Shown here piece by piece: positions 21,567 to 30,079 of a DNA stretch of 35,525 nt (the stretch's first letter is position 1; the number at the start of each line of letters is the position of its first letter). The translations under genes and the position numbers were made by a program. A model generated the notes under the pieces. That model did not search any database, was not told the DNA's origin, and saw only the letters and a list, made by a program, of their open reading frames with translations. This stretch comes from Aeromonas simiae (GTDB lineage: Bacteria > Pseudomonadota > Gammaproteobacteria > Enterobacterales > Aeromonadaceae), in the NCBI RefSeq assembly GCF_000820125.1, contig NZ_CDBY01000041.1, positions 11,077 through 46,601 on the forward strand. Reading direction: 5' to 3'.

Positions 21567-22574
21567 TTAGAGCAGGCCGCAACCCGCCTCGAAACCGAAC
21601 TTGATGTTGATACATTGAATCGCGTGAGAGGCGGCCCCCTTGAGCAGGTTGTCGATGGCGCTGAACACCACCAAGGTATTGCCCTGCTGCTGCCAGGCCA
21701 CATCACAGTAAGGCGTCCCCGCCACACCGCGGATCGAGGGCATCCCCTTGGCCAGACGCACCAACGGCTTGCCGGCATAGGCCTCGTGATAGGCGGCATC
21801 GACCTGCTCCGGCGTTACCCCCTCGGCCAGCCGCACATAGATGGTGGCCAGGATGCCGCGCACAAAGTTGCCAAGGTGCGGCTGGAACAGAACCGGGCAG
21901 CCGAGGTGATGACCGATCTCGGGCTGGTGCCGATGGGTAAAGGTGCCGTAGGGGCTGAGGCTCACCTCGCAGAAGCTGGTGTTGATGGCTGCCTTGCGTC
22001 CGGCGCCGGAGACCCCGGAGACGGCGCTGATGATGGGCTGGCTGCCGGCGGCAATCAGTCCCTTGGCCATCAGCGGCTTGAGGGCGGTGAGCGAGGCGGT
22101 CGGATAGCAACCGGCCACAGCAATGAGCTGAGCGGCCGGGATCTTCTCGGCATTCCACTCGGCCAGGCCATAGACCGCCTGATCCAGCCACTCGGGAGCC
22201 TCATGGGAGAAGCCGTAGTACTGCTCGTAGAACCCCTCTTGCTGCACCCGGAAGGCGCCGGAGAGATCGAACACGGTCACCCCTTGCGCCAGCAGGCCGG
22301 GGGCCAGAGCGGCGCTCACCTCATGGGCGGTGGCCAGCAGCACGATCTCGGCCTGCGCCGGGATAGCGGCCAGCGCGGCCTCATCGAGCGGCTGCAACGG
22401 CAGATCTACCTTGCCAAGCAGTTGAGGATAAAGAGCCGAGAGGCTCTTGTTGGCATCCTGGCTGCCAGCAGAGACATAGAGTCCGGTCAGTTGCAGTTGA
22501 GGATGGTTCTGTACCAGAGCGGCCAGCTCGGCTCCTGCGTAGCCACTGGCACCGACGATAACGGTATTGAGCAT
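21567..22574 (-). CDS. argC: N-acetyl-gamma-glutamyl-phosphate reductase
   Basis: ArgC reduces N-acetylglutamyl phosphate to the semialdehyde with NADPH, the third step of the pathway. The 335-residue product starts [21 protein letters not shown], the dinucleotide-binding motif at 8-14. The catalytic cysteine lies in VAGCYPTAS (Cys156), and [12 protein letters not shown] contains the histidines of the C-terminal domain. It is first gene of argCBFGH. Its ribosome site (CAGGATCC) is weak, and about 175 bases of leader with a small arginine-rich reading frame precede it (separate entries). Confidence 0.98.
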   Translation of the reverse strand: MLNTVIVGASGYAGAELAALVQNHPQLQLTGLYVSAGSQDANKSLSALYPQLLGKVDLPLQPLDEAALAAIPAQAEIVLLATAHEVSAALAPGLLAQGVTVFDLSGAFRVQQEGFYEQYYGFSHEAPEWLDQAVYGLAEWNAEKIPAAQLIAVAGCYPTASLTALKPLMAKGLIAAGSQPIISAVSGVSGAGRKAAINTSFCEVSLSPYGTFTHRHQPEIGHHLGCPVLFQPHLGNFVRGILATIYVRLAEGVTPEQVDAAYHEAYAGKPLVRLAKGMPSIRGVAGTPYCDVAWQQQGNTLVVFSAIDNLLKGAASHAIQCINIKFGFEAGCGLL

Positions 22575-22632
22575 GGATCCTGATCCGTTTTATAGCGTGA
22601 AACTTGGCAGCTGGGTGCTGCATAAGGATGTC

Positions 22633-22687
22633 GGGACGAGGAAGCGCCCCAAAATAGGAGGGCGATTCAGGCGTTGGTGCGTCGTCG
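22633..22687 (-). promoter_or_regulatory. Alternative RNA pairings in the argC leader (attenuator-like)
   Basis: Four segments of the leader RNA can pair in exclusive ways. Segment 1 (GACGA, in the arginine codons, 22682-22686) can pair with segment 4 (TCGTC, 22635-22639). Segment 2 (GAATCGCCC, 22660-22668) can pair with segment 3 (GGGGCGCTTC, 22641-22650), giving a stem with one mismatch. Segment 3 (GGGGCG) can instead pair with CGTCCC (22633-22638), with one G-U pair. No U-run follows, so a classical intrinsic terminator is not visible. Any effect would be through Rho, through argC translation, or through sites not seen here. Confidence 0.35.
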
Positions 22688-22711
22688 GTTGATAAACAGG
22701 TGACAGAACAT
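22667..22711 (-). CDS. Candidate arginine leader peptide before argC (14 codons)
   Basis: On the minus strand the argC leader contains ATG TTC TGT CAC CTG TTT ATC AAC CGA CGA CGC, then three codons and TGA, giving MFCHLFINRRRTNA. Three arginine codons stand in a row, two of them the rare, slowly read CGA. An AAGGG ribosome site lies seven bases before the ATG. It starts about 40 bases after the predicted transcription start and ends about 90 bases before argC, the usual position of amino-acid leader peptides. ArgR repression, not attenuation, is the known control in E. coli, so function here is inference from design and position. Confidence 0.5.
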   Translation of the reverse strand: MFCHLFINRRRTNA

Positions 22712-22752
22712 GGTGTTTCCCTTACAACTAGTGCCTTAATCGCTGGAGATGA

Positions 22753-22770
22753 ATGGAATATAAATTCACT
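22753..22770. promoter_or_regulatory. ARG box over the divergent argC/argE promoters
   Basis: The 18 bases read AT-GGAAT-ATAA-ATTCA-CT, one mismatch from the ArgR consensus WNTGAATWWWWATTCANW. The box contains TATATT on the minus strand (22757-22762) and TATAAA on the plus strand (22759-22764), candidate -10 elements for argC and argE. ArgR bound with arginine would block both, as in the E. coli argE-argCBH region. The -35 elements are weak on both sides. Confidence 0.8.
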
Positions 22771-22773
22771 CGC

Positions 22774-22791
22774 AGTGCATGAACATGTTCT
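22774..22791. promoter_or_regulatory. Second, degenerate ARG box
   Basis: Exactly three bases from the first box, the standard spacing for ArgR hexamer sites, lies AGTGCATGAACATGTTCT. Its left half (TGCAT) is close to TGAAT and its right half is poor. The inner GAACATGTTC is a perfect palindrome. The spacing gives the call most of its weight. Confidence 0.5.
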
Positions 22792-22824
22792 ACCAAAATC
22801 CCGGAGGGGGCGCAAGGAGGTTTT

Positions 22825-23970
22825 ATGGCCAGCACGGATTTTTTTTCACTCTACAAGAATATTATTGCGATTCCCTCCATCAGCAGTACCGACCCCAAAT
22901 GGGATCAGAGCAACGAGGCGGTGATCCGCCTGCTGGCGGACTGGTTCAGCGGGCTCGGCTTTCGCGTCGAGGTCACCGCCCTGCCGGATCTGCCCGGCAA
23001 GTTCAACTTGGTCGCCACCCTGGGTGAGGGAGAAGGCGGGCTGCTGCTGGCCGGCCACACCGATACGGTACCGTTCGACGAGGGGGCATGGAGCAAGGAC
23101 CCGTTCAAGGTCACCGAAGAGGGCAACCGCCTCTATGGCCTCGGCACCATCGACATGAAGGGGTTCTTTGCCTTTATCGTCGAGGCGCTCAAGGAGATCG
23201 ACCCCACGCAGCTCAAAAAACCGCTGCGCATCCTGGCCACCGCCGACGAAGAGACCACCATGGCCGGTGCCCGCGCCATCGCGGCGGCGGCCGAGCTCAA
23301 ACCCGACTATGCAGTGATCGGCGAGCCGACCGGGCTGGTGCCCGTGCTGGCCCACAAGGGGCACATGTCCGAGGCCATTCGCATCACAGGTAAGAGCGGC
23401 CACAGCTCGGATCCGGCCAACGGCGTCAACGCGCTGGAGCTGATGCACCAGGCCATGGGCCAGATCCTCGGTCTGCAACGCCGCCTCAAGGAGCAGTACG
23501 CCGATCCGCGCTTCGCCGTGCCGCAGCCAACCCTCAACCTCGGCTACATTCAGGGGGGCGACAGCCCGAACCGCATCTGCGGCTGCTGCGAGCTGCACAT
23601 CGATATGCGCCCCACCCCGCAGGTGGGCCCGGAGGAGCTGATGGGCATGCTCAAAGAGGCGCTCTCCCCCATCGAGATCCACCAGCCCGGTTGCCTGCAC
23701 CTGCAACACCTGCACGAGCCGATCCCGCCCTACGCCTGCCCAGACGATGCCGTCCTGGTACGCGAGGCGGAGCGGGCCAGCGGCCGGCGCGCCGAAAGCG
23801 TCAACTATTGCACCGAAGCCCCCTTTATTCAGCAGCTCGGTTGCGAGACCATAGTGCTCGGCCCCGGCCATATCGCTCAGGCACACCAGCCGGATGAATA
23901 CCTGGATCTCTCCTTCGTGGAGCCGACTAAGCAGGTGCTACGCCACCTGATCCAGCGTTTTTGTATGTAA
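22825..23970 (+). CDS. argE: Acetylornithine deacetylase
   Basis: ArgE releases acetate from N-acetylornithine to give ornithine, which feeds ArgF. The 381-residue protein is an M20 zinc hydrolase: GHTDTVP holds metal ligand His78 and Asp80, GTIDMKG has bridging Asp110, and [11 protein letters not shown] has the catalytic and ligand glutamates at 142-143. The dimerisation lid follows (about 180-290, with [15 protein letters not shown]), and the ending has the final metal histidine in [13 protein letters not shown]. It is divergent from argC with a strong ribosome site (AAGGAGG). Use of ArgE means the linear pathway rather than acetyl recycling by ArgJ. Confidence 0.97.
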   Translation: MASTDFFSLYKNIIAIPSISSTDPKWDQSNEAVIRLLADWFSGLGFRVEVTALPDLPGKFNLVATLGEGEGGLLLAGHTDTVPFDEGAWSKDPFKVTEEGNRLYGLGTIDMKGFFAFIVEALKEIDPTQLKKPLRILATADEETTMAGARAIAAAAELKPDYAVIGEPTGLVPVLAHKGHMSEAIRITGKSGHSSDPANGVNALELMHQAMGQILGLQRRLKEQYADPRFAVPQPTLNLGYIQGGDSPNRICGCCELHIDMRPTPQVGPEELMGMLKEALSPIEIHQPGCLHLQHLHEPIPPYACPDDAVLVREAERASGRRAESVNYCTEAPFIQQLGCETIVLGPGHIAQAHQPDEYLDLSFVEPTKQVLRHLIQRFCM

Positions 23971-24036
23971 AAAACCTACAAAACAGAACACGAACTTAAT
24001 CGGAACTTAAATACATCTTCACTATCGAGGCGTTAT

Positions 24037-24066
24037 TTGACCTTGCGCAGGAGACGCGAGTAGATT
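24037..24066 (+). promoter_or_regulatory. Predicted ppc promoter
   Basis: TTGACC (24037-24042, 5 of 6 to the -35 consensus) and TAGATT (24061-24066, 4 of 6) are separated by 18 bases. They lie about 100 bases before the ppc start in the argE-ppc gap. This is a moderate match with no experimental support. Confidence 0.5.
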
Positions 24067-24088
24067 GTGCCCATAAGATGACGGAACG

Positions 24089-24110
24089 AATGTTGTGTGA
24101 TTACAACATT
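24089..24110. promoter_or_regulatory. Perfect inverted repeat in the ppc leader
   Basis: AATGTTGT and ACAACATT form an 8-bp perfect dyad with a six-base spacer (GTGATT). It lies about 20-40 bases past the predicted -10, where a repressor would block ppc transcription. The same sequence could also fold as an RNA hairpin. The protein that would bind is unknown. Confidence 0.5.
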
Positions 24111-24166
24111 GTCGATGAGCGGACTCCGCCCGGAAGCGACGGAGCCATCAGCAATAAGGATGTGGA

Positions 24167-26800
24167 ATGAACGAGAAATACGCTGCGCTACGCGCCAACG
24201 TGAACCTGCTAGGCCAACTGCTCGGCAAGTCTATCAAGGATCACAAGGGCCAGGTCTTCCTCGACAAGATCGAGACGATTCGCCGCCTGGCCAAATCCTC
24301 CCGCCAAGGTAACGAGAACGATCGCCAGACCCTGATCGATACCTTGCAGACCCTGAGTGACGAAGAGCTGCTGCCGGTGGCCCGCGCCTTCAGCCAGTTC
24401 CTCAATCTGGCTAACGTGGCGGAGCAGTTCCACACCATCTCGCGTAACTTCGCCGATCAGACCGGCGCGTCCGACCCGCTCGAGCAACTGTTTACCAAGC
24501 TCAAGGCCTCCGATCTCTCCCAAGAGGCGATCGTCAACGCCGTGCGCGAGCTCGACATCGATCTGGTGCTGACCGCTCACCCCACCGAGGTGACCCGTCG
24601 CACCCTGATCCACAAGCACGTCCAGCTCAACGACTGCCTCGAGGCACTGGAACTCTCCGATCTGCTGCCCAAAGAGCGTGACCGCATCATCGATCGCATC
24701 GAGCAGCTCATCAATCAGGCCTGGCACACCAACGAGATCCGCGAACAGCGCCCGACGCCGGTCGACGAGGCCAAGTGGGGCTTCGCCGTCATCGAGAACA
24801 GCCTGTGGCCGGCCATCCCCGAATTCATGCGCCACCTCGACGAGCAGCTGCAACAGCACCTCGGTGTGCGCCTGCCGCTCGATGCCGCGCCGGTCAAGTT
24901 CACCTCCTGGATGGGCGGTGACCGTGACGGCAACCCCTTCGTCACCGCCAAGGTGACCGCCAAGGTGCTCGAGCTGGGCCGCTGGATGGCCATCAACCTG
25001 TTCTATCAGGAGATCAAGGAGCTCACCTCCGAGCTCTCGATGGGCGACTGCACCGACGAACTGCGCGCCGTGGTCGGCGACAATCCCGAACCCTACCGCG
25101 CCCTGGTACGCGAGCTGCGCGAGCAGCTGCGCGAGACCAAGGAGCACCTCACCGCCAAGGTGCAGGGTCATCAGACCGAGAGCCGCGATCTGGTGCGCTC
25201 CACCGCCCAGCTGCGCGAGCCGCTTGAGCTTTGCTACCACTCCCTGCACGCCTGCGGCATGGGTAACATCGCCGACGGCATGCTGCTCGACGTGCTGCGC
25301 AAGGTGGCCTGCTTCGGTGTACATCTGGTCAAGCTCGACATCCGCCAAGATGGTGAGCGCCACGCCCTGGCCCTCTCCGAGCTGACCCGCCACCTCGGCC
25401 TCGGCGACTACATGGAGTGGAGCGAAGAGGACAAGCAGACCTTCCTGCTGACCGAGCTCAACTCGCGTCGCCCGCTGATCCCGACCGACTGGGAGCCGAG
25501 CGAAGAGACCCGCGAAGTGCTCGACACCTGCAAGGTGATCGCCGAGAGCGACCCGGACGCCTTTGGCATCTACATCATCTCGATGGCCGGCGCCTCCTCC
25601 GACGTGCTCTCCGTGCAACTGCTGCTCAAGGCCGCCGGGTGCAAGTTCCGCATGCCGGTCGCCCCCCTGTTCGAGACCCAGGAAGACCTGATGGCGGGCA
25701 CCGCCGTCATGGAGCGCCTGCTCTCCATCGACTGGTACCGCGGTTACATCCAGGGCCGCCAGTACATCATGATCGGCTACTCCGACTCGGCCAAGGACGC
25801 GGGCATGATGGCCGCCGGCTGGGCCCAGTACGCCGCCATGGAGTCCCTGGTCGCCCTGGCCGAGGCCAACAACCTGCGCCTGACCCTGTTCCACGGCCGT
25901 GGCGGCACGGTCGGTCGCGGCGGTGCGCCGGCCCACCAAGCCCTGCTCTCCCAGCCCCCCGGCTCCCTGCGCGGTGGCCTGCGAGTGACCGAGCAAGGGG
26001 AGATGATCCGCTTCAAGTTCGGCCTGCCCAAGGTGGCCATCAACAGCCTCAGCCTCTACACCAGCGCCGTGCTGGAGGGCAACCTGCTGCCCCCGCCGAA
26101 GCCCAAGGAGTGCTGGCGCGAGGTGATGGAGCTGCTGGCCGATGTCTCCTGCGAGCACTATCGCAGCGTGGTGCGCGGCCATCAGGACTTCGTCCCCTAC
26201 TTCCGTGCTGCCACCCCCGAGATGGAACTGGGCAAGCTGCCGCTCGGCTCCCGTCCCTCCAAGCGCAAGCCCAACGGCGGCGTCGAGAGTCTGCGCGCCA
26301 TCCCCTGGATCTTCGCCTGGACCCAGAACCGCCTGATGCTGCCGGCCTGGCTCGGCGCCCAGAAGGGGCTGGAGAAGGCGATCGCGGAAGGCAAGCTCGA
26401 GGTACTGAGCGAGATGAGCCGTCAGTGGCCCTTCTTCCGCACCCGCCTCGAGATGCTGGAGATGGTGTTCCTCAAGGCCGACGCCTGGCTGGCCGAGTAC
26501 TACGATACCCGTCTGGTACCCAAGGAGCTGTGGCCCCTCGGCCAACAGCTGCGCGCCGAACTGGCCGAGTCGATCGAGCTGGTGCTGAAGCTGCGTCCGC
26601 AGGGCGGCCTGCTCGATGACCAACCCTGGATCCAGGAGTCCATCAAGCTGCGCAACCCCTACACCGACCCGCTCAACGTGCTGCAAGCCGAGCTGCTCGG
26701 CCGCTCGCGCCGTGACCCTGAGTCACTGCACCCCGAGCTGGATCAGGCGCTGATGGTCACCATCGCCGGCATCGCCGCCGGGATGCGCAACACCGGCTGA
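24167..26800 (+). CDS. ppc: Phosphoenolpyruvate carboxylase
   Basis: This enzyme adds bicarbonate to phosphoenolpyruvate to form oxaloacetate, refilling the TCA cycle and supplying aspartate and glutamate families. The 877-residue protein (E. coli 883) has the catalytic histidine in [12 protein letters not shown] (His138), the GDRDGNP motif near 250, the glycine-rich loop [13 protein letters not shown] near 575-590, and the end [10 protein letters not shown] whose C-terminal glycine is conserved. The arginine of [12 protein letters not shown] is kept. It follows argE by about 200 bases but has its own predicted promoter. Oxaloacetate feeds aspartate, used by ArgG and by MetL in this window. 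Codon use is strongly biased, as for a highly expressed gene. Confidence 0.99.
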   Translation: MNEKYAALRANVNLLGQLLGKSIKDHKGQVFLDKIETIRRLAKSSRQGNENDRQTLIDTLQTLSDEELLPVARAFSQFLNLANVAEQFHTISRNFADQTGASDPLEQLFTKLKASDLSQEAIVNAVRELDIDLVLTAHPTEVTRRTLIHKHVQLNDCLEALELSDLLPKERDRIIDRIEQLINQAWHTNEIREQRPTPVDEAKWGFAVIENSLWPAIPEFMRHLDEQLQQHLGVRLPLDAAPVKFTSWMGGDRDGNPFVTAKVTAKVLELGRWMAINLFYQEIKELTSELSMGDCTDELRAVVGDNPEPYRALVRELREQLRETKEHLTAKVQGHQTESRDLVRSTAQLREPLELCYHSLHACGMGNIADGMLLDVLRKVACFGVHLVKLDIRQDGERHALALSELTRHLGLGDYMEWSEEDKQTFLLTELNSRRPLIPTDWEPSEETREVLDTCKVIAESDPDAFGIYIISMAGASSDVLSVQLLLKAAGCKFRMPVAPLFETQEDLMAGTAVMERLLSIDWYRGYIQGRQYIMIGYSDSAKDAGMMAAGWAQYAAMESLVALAEANNLRLTLFHGRGGTVGRGGAPAHQALLSQPPGSLRGGLRVTEQGEMIRFKFGLPKVAINSLSLYTSAVLEGNLLPPPKPKECWREVMELLADVSCEHYRSVVRGHQDFVPYFRAATPEMELGKLPLGSRPSKRKPNGGVESLRAIPWIFAWTQNRLMLPAWLGAQKGLEKAIAEGKLEVLSEMSRQWPFFRTRLEMLEMVFLKADAWLAEYYDTRLVPKELWPLGQQLRAELAESIELVLKLRPQGGLLDDQPWIQESIKLRNPYTDPLNVLQAELLGRSRRDPESLHPELDQALMVTIAGIAAGMRNTG

Positions 26801-26826
26801 TAGGGATCTCCTGCCTCGAATAGACC

Positions 26827-26853
26827 AAGGGCGCCAATCTGGCGCCCTTTTTG
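26827..26853 (+). terminator. Rho-independent terminator of ppc
   Basis: A perfect 10-bp stem (AAGGGCGCCA / TGGCGCCCTT, three-base loop) runs into five T residues, 27 bases after the ppc stop. Confidence 0.92.
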
Positions 26854-26935
26854 TTCTCCTTCGCGCCCCGACCTTGCCTCTCCCGCCGGGCAGGCGCAGA
26901 CTATTTGGCCTTGTCTTGCCCCAAGGAGACCCGTC

Positions 26936-27397
26936 ATGACACCCGCCATCAAGCTGCTCGAGAAGCTCAAAATCCCCTTTACCCTGCACCCCTATGAGTG
27001 CGAGGCCCACGATGACTTCGGCAAGCACGCGGCGAGCCAGCTGGGCTTGCCCGAGGCGCAGGTGTTCAAGACCCTGATCGCCCATCACGACAAGCAGGCG
27101 GTGGTGGCCATCGTCCCCTCCTCCGGCATGTGCAGCCTCAAGCAGCTGGCCAAGGCCACCGGCCTCAAGAAGGTGGAGATGCTCGCCCCCGCCGAGGCGG
27201 AGAAGCTGACCGGCTACAAGGTGGGGGGCATCAGCCCGCTGGCCCAGAAGAAACGGCTGCCGACCGTACTCGACGCCTCGGCGCTGCAATTTGACCGGGT
27301 ACTGGTGAGCGGCGGCAAGCGTGGCCTCTCGGTCGGGGTATCGCCGCGCGACATGCAGGAGAAGATGGGCTGGCTGATCGCCCCCATCGGCGAATAA
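26936..27397 (+). CDS. ybaK: Cys-tRNA(Pro)/Cys-tRNA(Cys) deacylase, YbaK/EbsC family
   Basis: YbaK removes cysteine mischarged on tRNA(Pro) and so protects translation from proline-to-cysteine errors. The 153-residue product fits the family (E. coli 159). The conserved lysine lies in QVFKTLIA (Lys45), with GKHAASQLGLPE before it and the GGISPLAQKKRLPTVLD and VSGGKRGLSVGVSPRD segments after. A good ribosome site (AAGGAG) precedes the ATG. It stands alone between ppc and a convergent GNAT gene. Confidence 0.93.
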   Translation: MTPAIKLLEKLKIPFTLHPYECEAHDDFGKHAASQLGLPEAQVFKTLIAHHDKQAVVAIVPSSGMCSLKQLAKATGLKKVEMLAPAEAEKLTGYKVGGISPLAQKKRLPTVLDASALQFDRVLVSGGKRGLSVGVSPRDMQEKMGWLIAPIGE

Positions 27398-27401
27398 GCA
27401 G

Positions 27402-27423
27402 CAGGGCGGGGCCGCCCTGCTCG
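27402..27423. terminator. Convergent hairpin after ybaK
   Basis: A 10-bp perfect stem (AGCAGGGCGG / CCGCCCTGCT, two-base loop) fills the 28 bases between ybaK and the convergent GNAT gene. The downstream T content is low on both strands (CGTTTC on plus). It may end transcription from either side, but it is not a textbook terminator. Confidence 0.45.
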
Positions 27424-27425
27424 TT

Positions 27426-28142
27426 TCAGTGGCCGCGCGCGGCGGCGGTGAGAGCCGAGAGGGAGAGCCGCTGGCGCCCCGCGCCGTCGAAGTTGGCCTC
27501 ATCGAGCCAGCGCTCGAAGCAGGCCCGTAGGGCCGGCCACTCCCCGTCGATCACCGAGAACCAGGCGGTGTCGCGCGAGCGCCCCTTGTCGACCCGCGCC
27601 TGACGAAAGACGCCCTCGAAGGTGAATCCCAGACGCAGCGCCGCCTGCCGCGAAGGCAGGTTAAGGGCGTTGCACTTCCACTCGTAGCGGCGATAGCCGA
27701 GGCCAAAGGCGCGCGCCATCATCAGCGCCATGGTGGCCGTCGCGAGCCGGGTGCGGCGCAGGGCGGGAGCAAAGTGCAGCCAGCCCACCTCTATGCTGCC
27801 GGCCTGAGGGTCGATGCGCAGGAAGCTCGCCAGCCCGAGGGCGCGGCCGCTGGCCGCCTCCACGATGGCGTAGAACTGGGGATCGCGCGCCGCCGCCATG
27901 CTCTCCAGCCAGGCCCGCCACTCGCCGCGCCCCGCAAACGGGCCGCTGTTGAGGTAGGTCCAGAGCCGGCCATCATCCTCACCGAACGCCTGCCACAGGC
28001 CCGCCTCGTGGCGCGCCGGGCTGAGCGGTTCAACCCGGCAGCCCCACCCCGCGAGCACCATTGGCTCGGGGAAGGGCGCCCCTTGCCAGTCGCTCACCGG
28101 CGGGCCGACCGGCTGGCCAAAACGGTTGATCTCAGCAGCCAC
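27426..28142 (-). CDS. GNAT-family N-acetyltransferase (RimJ/RimL-like)
   Basis: The product (238 residues) belongs to the GNAT acetyltransferases, in the group with RimJ/RimL and several uncharacterised yeast-like YjcK proteins. It starts near AAEINRFGQPVGPPVSDWQ. The acetyl-CoA fold is seen in YAIVEAASGRALGLASFLRID, then IEVGWLHFAPALRRTRLATAT and the typical CNALNLPSRQAALRLGFTFEGVF. The substrate is unknown. I chose the GTG at 28142 because GGAGGTGGAGT gives a good ribosome site and the frame upstream has no family sequence. It overlaps the rhodanese stop by 11 bases, so the two are probably translated together. Confidence 0.8.
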   Translation of the reverse strand: MAAEINRFGQPVGPPVSDWQGAPFPEPMVLAGWGCRVEPLSPARHEAGLWQAFGEDDGRLWTYLNSGPFAGRGEWRAWLESMAAARDPQFYAIVEAASGRALGLASFLRIDPQAGSIEVGWLHFAPALRRTRLATATMALMMARAFGLGYRRYEWKCNALNLPSRQAALRLGFTFEGVFRQARVDKGRSRDTAWFSVIDGEWPALRACFERWLDEANFDGAGRQRLSLSALTAAARGH

Positions 28143-28566
28143 ACTCCACCTCCGCCACCAGCACGCCGGGCGCCGTGCCAAGCGCCAGCGGATAGCCATC
28201 CTGCTGCCACCAGTGCAGGCCGCCGATCAGCTCCTTGACCCGAAAACCGAGGCGCGCCAGCTGGTAGGCTCCCCGGGTCGAGCCGTTGCAGCCGATGCCG
28301 TCGCAATAGCAGACATAGACCGCCTCGGGGTCAAGATCGCGCACCCGCTCGGCGCTCATCTCCCGCTGCGGCAGTGACACGGCGCCAGGGATGTGGCCGG
28401 CGGCATAACGCTCGGCGGAGCGGGTGTCGATAACCACGATCCCCGCCACCCCTGCGACCAGATCGGCGGCGAGATCGGCCGGATCGGTGCGGCAGGCCAG
28501 TTGGGCTTCAAAGAAGGTGGCGGCGAGGTCGGGTGACACCAGGCCGGTAGCGAGAACAGCACTCAT
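28132..28566 (-). CDS. Rhodanese-like domain protein
   Basis: The 144-residue product is one rhodanese domain, a fold that moves sulfane sulfur or senses redox state. It has IDTRSAERYAAGHIPGAVSL (about 46-65) and the active-loop region YVCYCDGIGCNGSTRGA with cysteines 86, 88 and 93, then the end ELIGGLHWWQQDGYPL. One of these cysteines should be catalytic; I cannot say which from sequence alone. The C-terminal CGC adds more cysteines. A ribosome site (AAGGAG) precedes the ATG. It is the first gene of a two-gene unit with the GNAT gene and is divergent from the MocR-type regulator. Confidence 0.85.
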   Translation of the reverse strand: MSAVLATGLVSPDLAATFFEAQLACRTDPADLAADLVAGVAGIVVIDTRSAERYAAGHIPGAVSLPQREMSAERVRDLDPEAVYVCYCDGIGCNGSTRGAYQLARLGFRVKELIGGLHWWQQDGYPLALGTAPGVLVAEVECGC

Positions 28567-28611
28567 GTTGTGACTCCTTGTCTGGGGAATGGCTTCACTC
28601 TACCGGGATAA

Positions 28612-28631
28612 TGGTCTACAAATGTGAACCA
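28612..28631. promoter_or_regulatory. Imperfect palindrome between the rhodanese and MocR genes
   Basis: TGGT-ct-ACA-aa-TGT-ga-ACCA is a 20-bp imperfect palindrome in the 88-base divergent gap. A further GGACCA occurs just before the MocR start. MocR/PdxR regulators often bind repeats in the gap between their own gene and a divergent target, so this is the likely operator. No firm promoter match was found. Confidence 0.4.
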
Positions 28632-28654
28632 ATTTCGCTCTAGAGAATGGACCA

Positions 28655-30079
28655 ATGAGCGCCCTGCCAACCCTATTTGCCGATCACGACCCCACCCTGC
28701 CGCTGCAAGAGCGGCTGGTGCGCACGCTACGCAGTGCCATCCTCGGCGGTCATCTGTCACAAGGGAGCCGCCTGCCAGCCAGCCGCACCCTGGCGCGCGA
28801 TCTCTCCCTCTCACGCGGCACGGTCGAGCAGGCCTATGGGCGGCTGGAGGCCGAAGGCTATCTGGTGCGCCGGGTGGGCAGGGGCAGCTTTGTGGCCATT
28901 GCCGCCGTCACTCCGCCGCCACCTCCGGTGGCCGGGCACGCCCCTCTTTCGCGGCGCGGCGAACGCAGTCTGCTCGAGGGGGCCTGTCAGGAGGAGACCG
29001 GCCCGGCATCGAGCTTTGCCAGTGGTCAGGCCGATCCAGTCGCCTTCCCGCGCGAGCTGTGGGGCCGGCTGCTTCAGCAGCAGTGGCGCCAGCACGGCGA
29101 GGCGCTGATGCGCTACGGCGATCCGGCCGGCCTGCCGGCGCTGCGCCAGGCCATCGCCGCCTATCTGGTCCAGTCGCGCGGGCTGGTATGCCGTGCCGAG
29201 CAGGTGCTGATCCTCACCAGCTCCCAGCAGGGCATCCAGCTCGCCGCCCAGCTCCTGCTCGATCCGGGCGATACCGTCTGGCTCGAGGAGCCGGGCTATC
29301 TCGGTGCCCGTCACGCCATGCAAAGCGCCGGAGCCCGCCTCCATCCCGTGCCGGTGGACGAGCAGGGGCTCATGCCCGCCGGCGATCACCCGCCGCCCCG
29401 CCTCATCTATACCACCCCCTCCCATCAGTATCCGCTCGGCATGGCGATGAGCCTGCCCCGGCGTATGGCGCTGCTGGCCGAGGCCGAACGACACGGCGCC
29501 TGGGTGCTGGAGGATGACTACGACGGGGAGTTTCAATACGACCAGCGACCACTGCCCTCGTTGCAGGGGCTGGATCGCGGTGGCCGGGTCATCTATGTGG
29601 GCACCTTCAGCAAGGTGCTTTTCGGCTCGCTGCGCCTGGCCTATCTGGTACTGCCGCCCGCCCTGCTGGCTCCCTTTGCCCATACCCGCGCCACCAGCGA
29701 CGGCCACAGTAACCAACTGATGCAGGCGGTGACCGCCGAATTCCTGCAAGGGGGCCACTTCGCCACCCATCTGCGCCAGATGCGGCTGCTCTATCGCGCC
29801 AGGCGCGATCAGCTGCGAGCCCAGCTGGCCGAACACTGTCCCCAGCTCACCCCGATCCACTGCGGAGCCGGGTTGCAGTGCACCGCCCTGTTGCCGGCGG
29901 GGGGCGAGGCGCGCTGGACAAGCGCCGCCAATCGGCTCGGGTTGGGGCTGCGTCCATTGAGCCAGTTCTACTTGGGCCAGCCGGATCGGGAGGGGTGGCT
30001 GCTCGGCTATGCCGGGCTCGACAACGGCACCCAGCAGCGGCTCTGCCGCACCCTAGGCCGGCTGCTGCGCGAGACCTGA
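28655..30079 (+). CDS. MocR/PdxR-family transcriptional regulator
   Basis: The 474-residue protein joins an N-terminal GntR-type winged helix (about 15-82, with GSRLPASRTLARDLSLSRGT and YLVRRVGRGSF) to an aminotransferase-like class I domain (about 115-470). The PLP lysine lies in YVGTFSKVLFGS (Lys320), with the aspartate in LEDDYDGEF (286-293). So it probably binds pyridoxal phosphate and senses a small amine or PLP. It is divergent from the rhodanese-GNAT pair, which is the natural target; the ligand is unknown. A proline-rich linker (TPPPPPVAG) separates the domains. Confidence 0.9.
   Translation: MSALPTLFADHDPTLPLQERLVRTLRSAILGGHLSQGSRLPASRTLARDLSLSRGTVEQAYGRLEAEGYLVRRVGRGSFVAIAAVTPPPPPVAGHAPLSRRGERSLLEGACQEETGPASSFASGQADPVAFPRELWGRLLQQQWRQHGEALMRYGDPAGLPALRQAIAAYLVQSRGLVCRAEQVLILTSSQQGIQLAAQLLLDPGDTVWLEEPGYLGARHAMQSAGARLHPVPVDEQGLMPAGDHPPPRLIYTTPSHQYPLGMAMSLPRRMALLAEAERHGAWVLEDDYDGEFQYDQRPLPSLQGLDRGGRVIYVGTFSKVLFGSLRLAYLVLPPALLAPFAHTRATSDGHSNQLMQAVTAEFLQGGHFATHLRQMRLLYRARRDQLRAQLAEHCPQLTPIHCGAGLQCTALLPAGGEARWTSAANRLGLGLRPLSQFYLGQPDREGWLLGYAGLDNGTQQRLCRTLGRLLRET

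Noticed and set aside
24209..26686. An 825-codon open frame on the minus strand opposite ppc
   Set aside because: It is a GC-bias shadow of ppc: the sense frame has all PEP carboxylase motifs, while the antisense product is low-complexity Gly/Leu/His/Gln and matches nothing I know.
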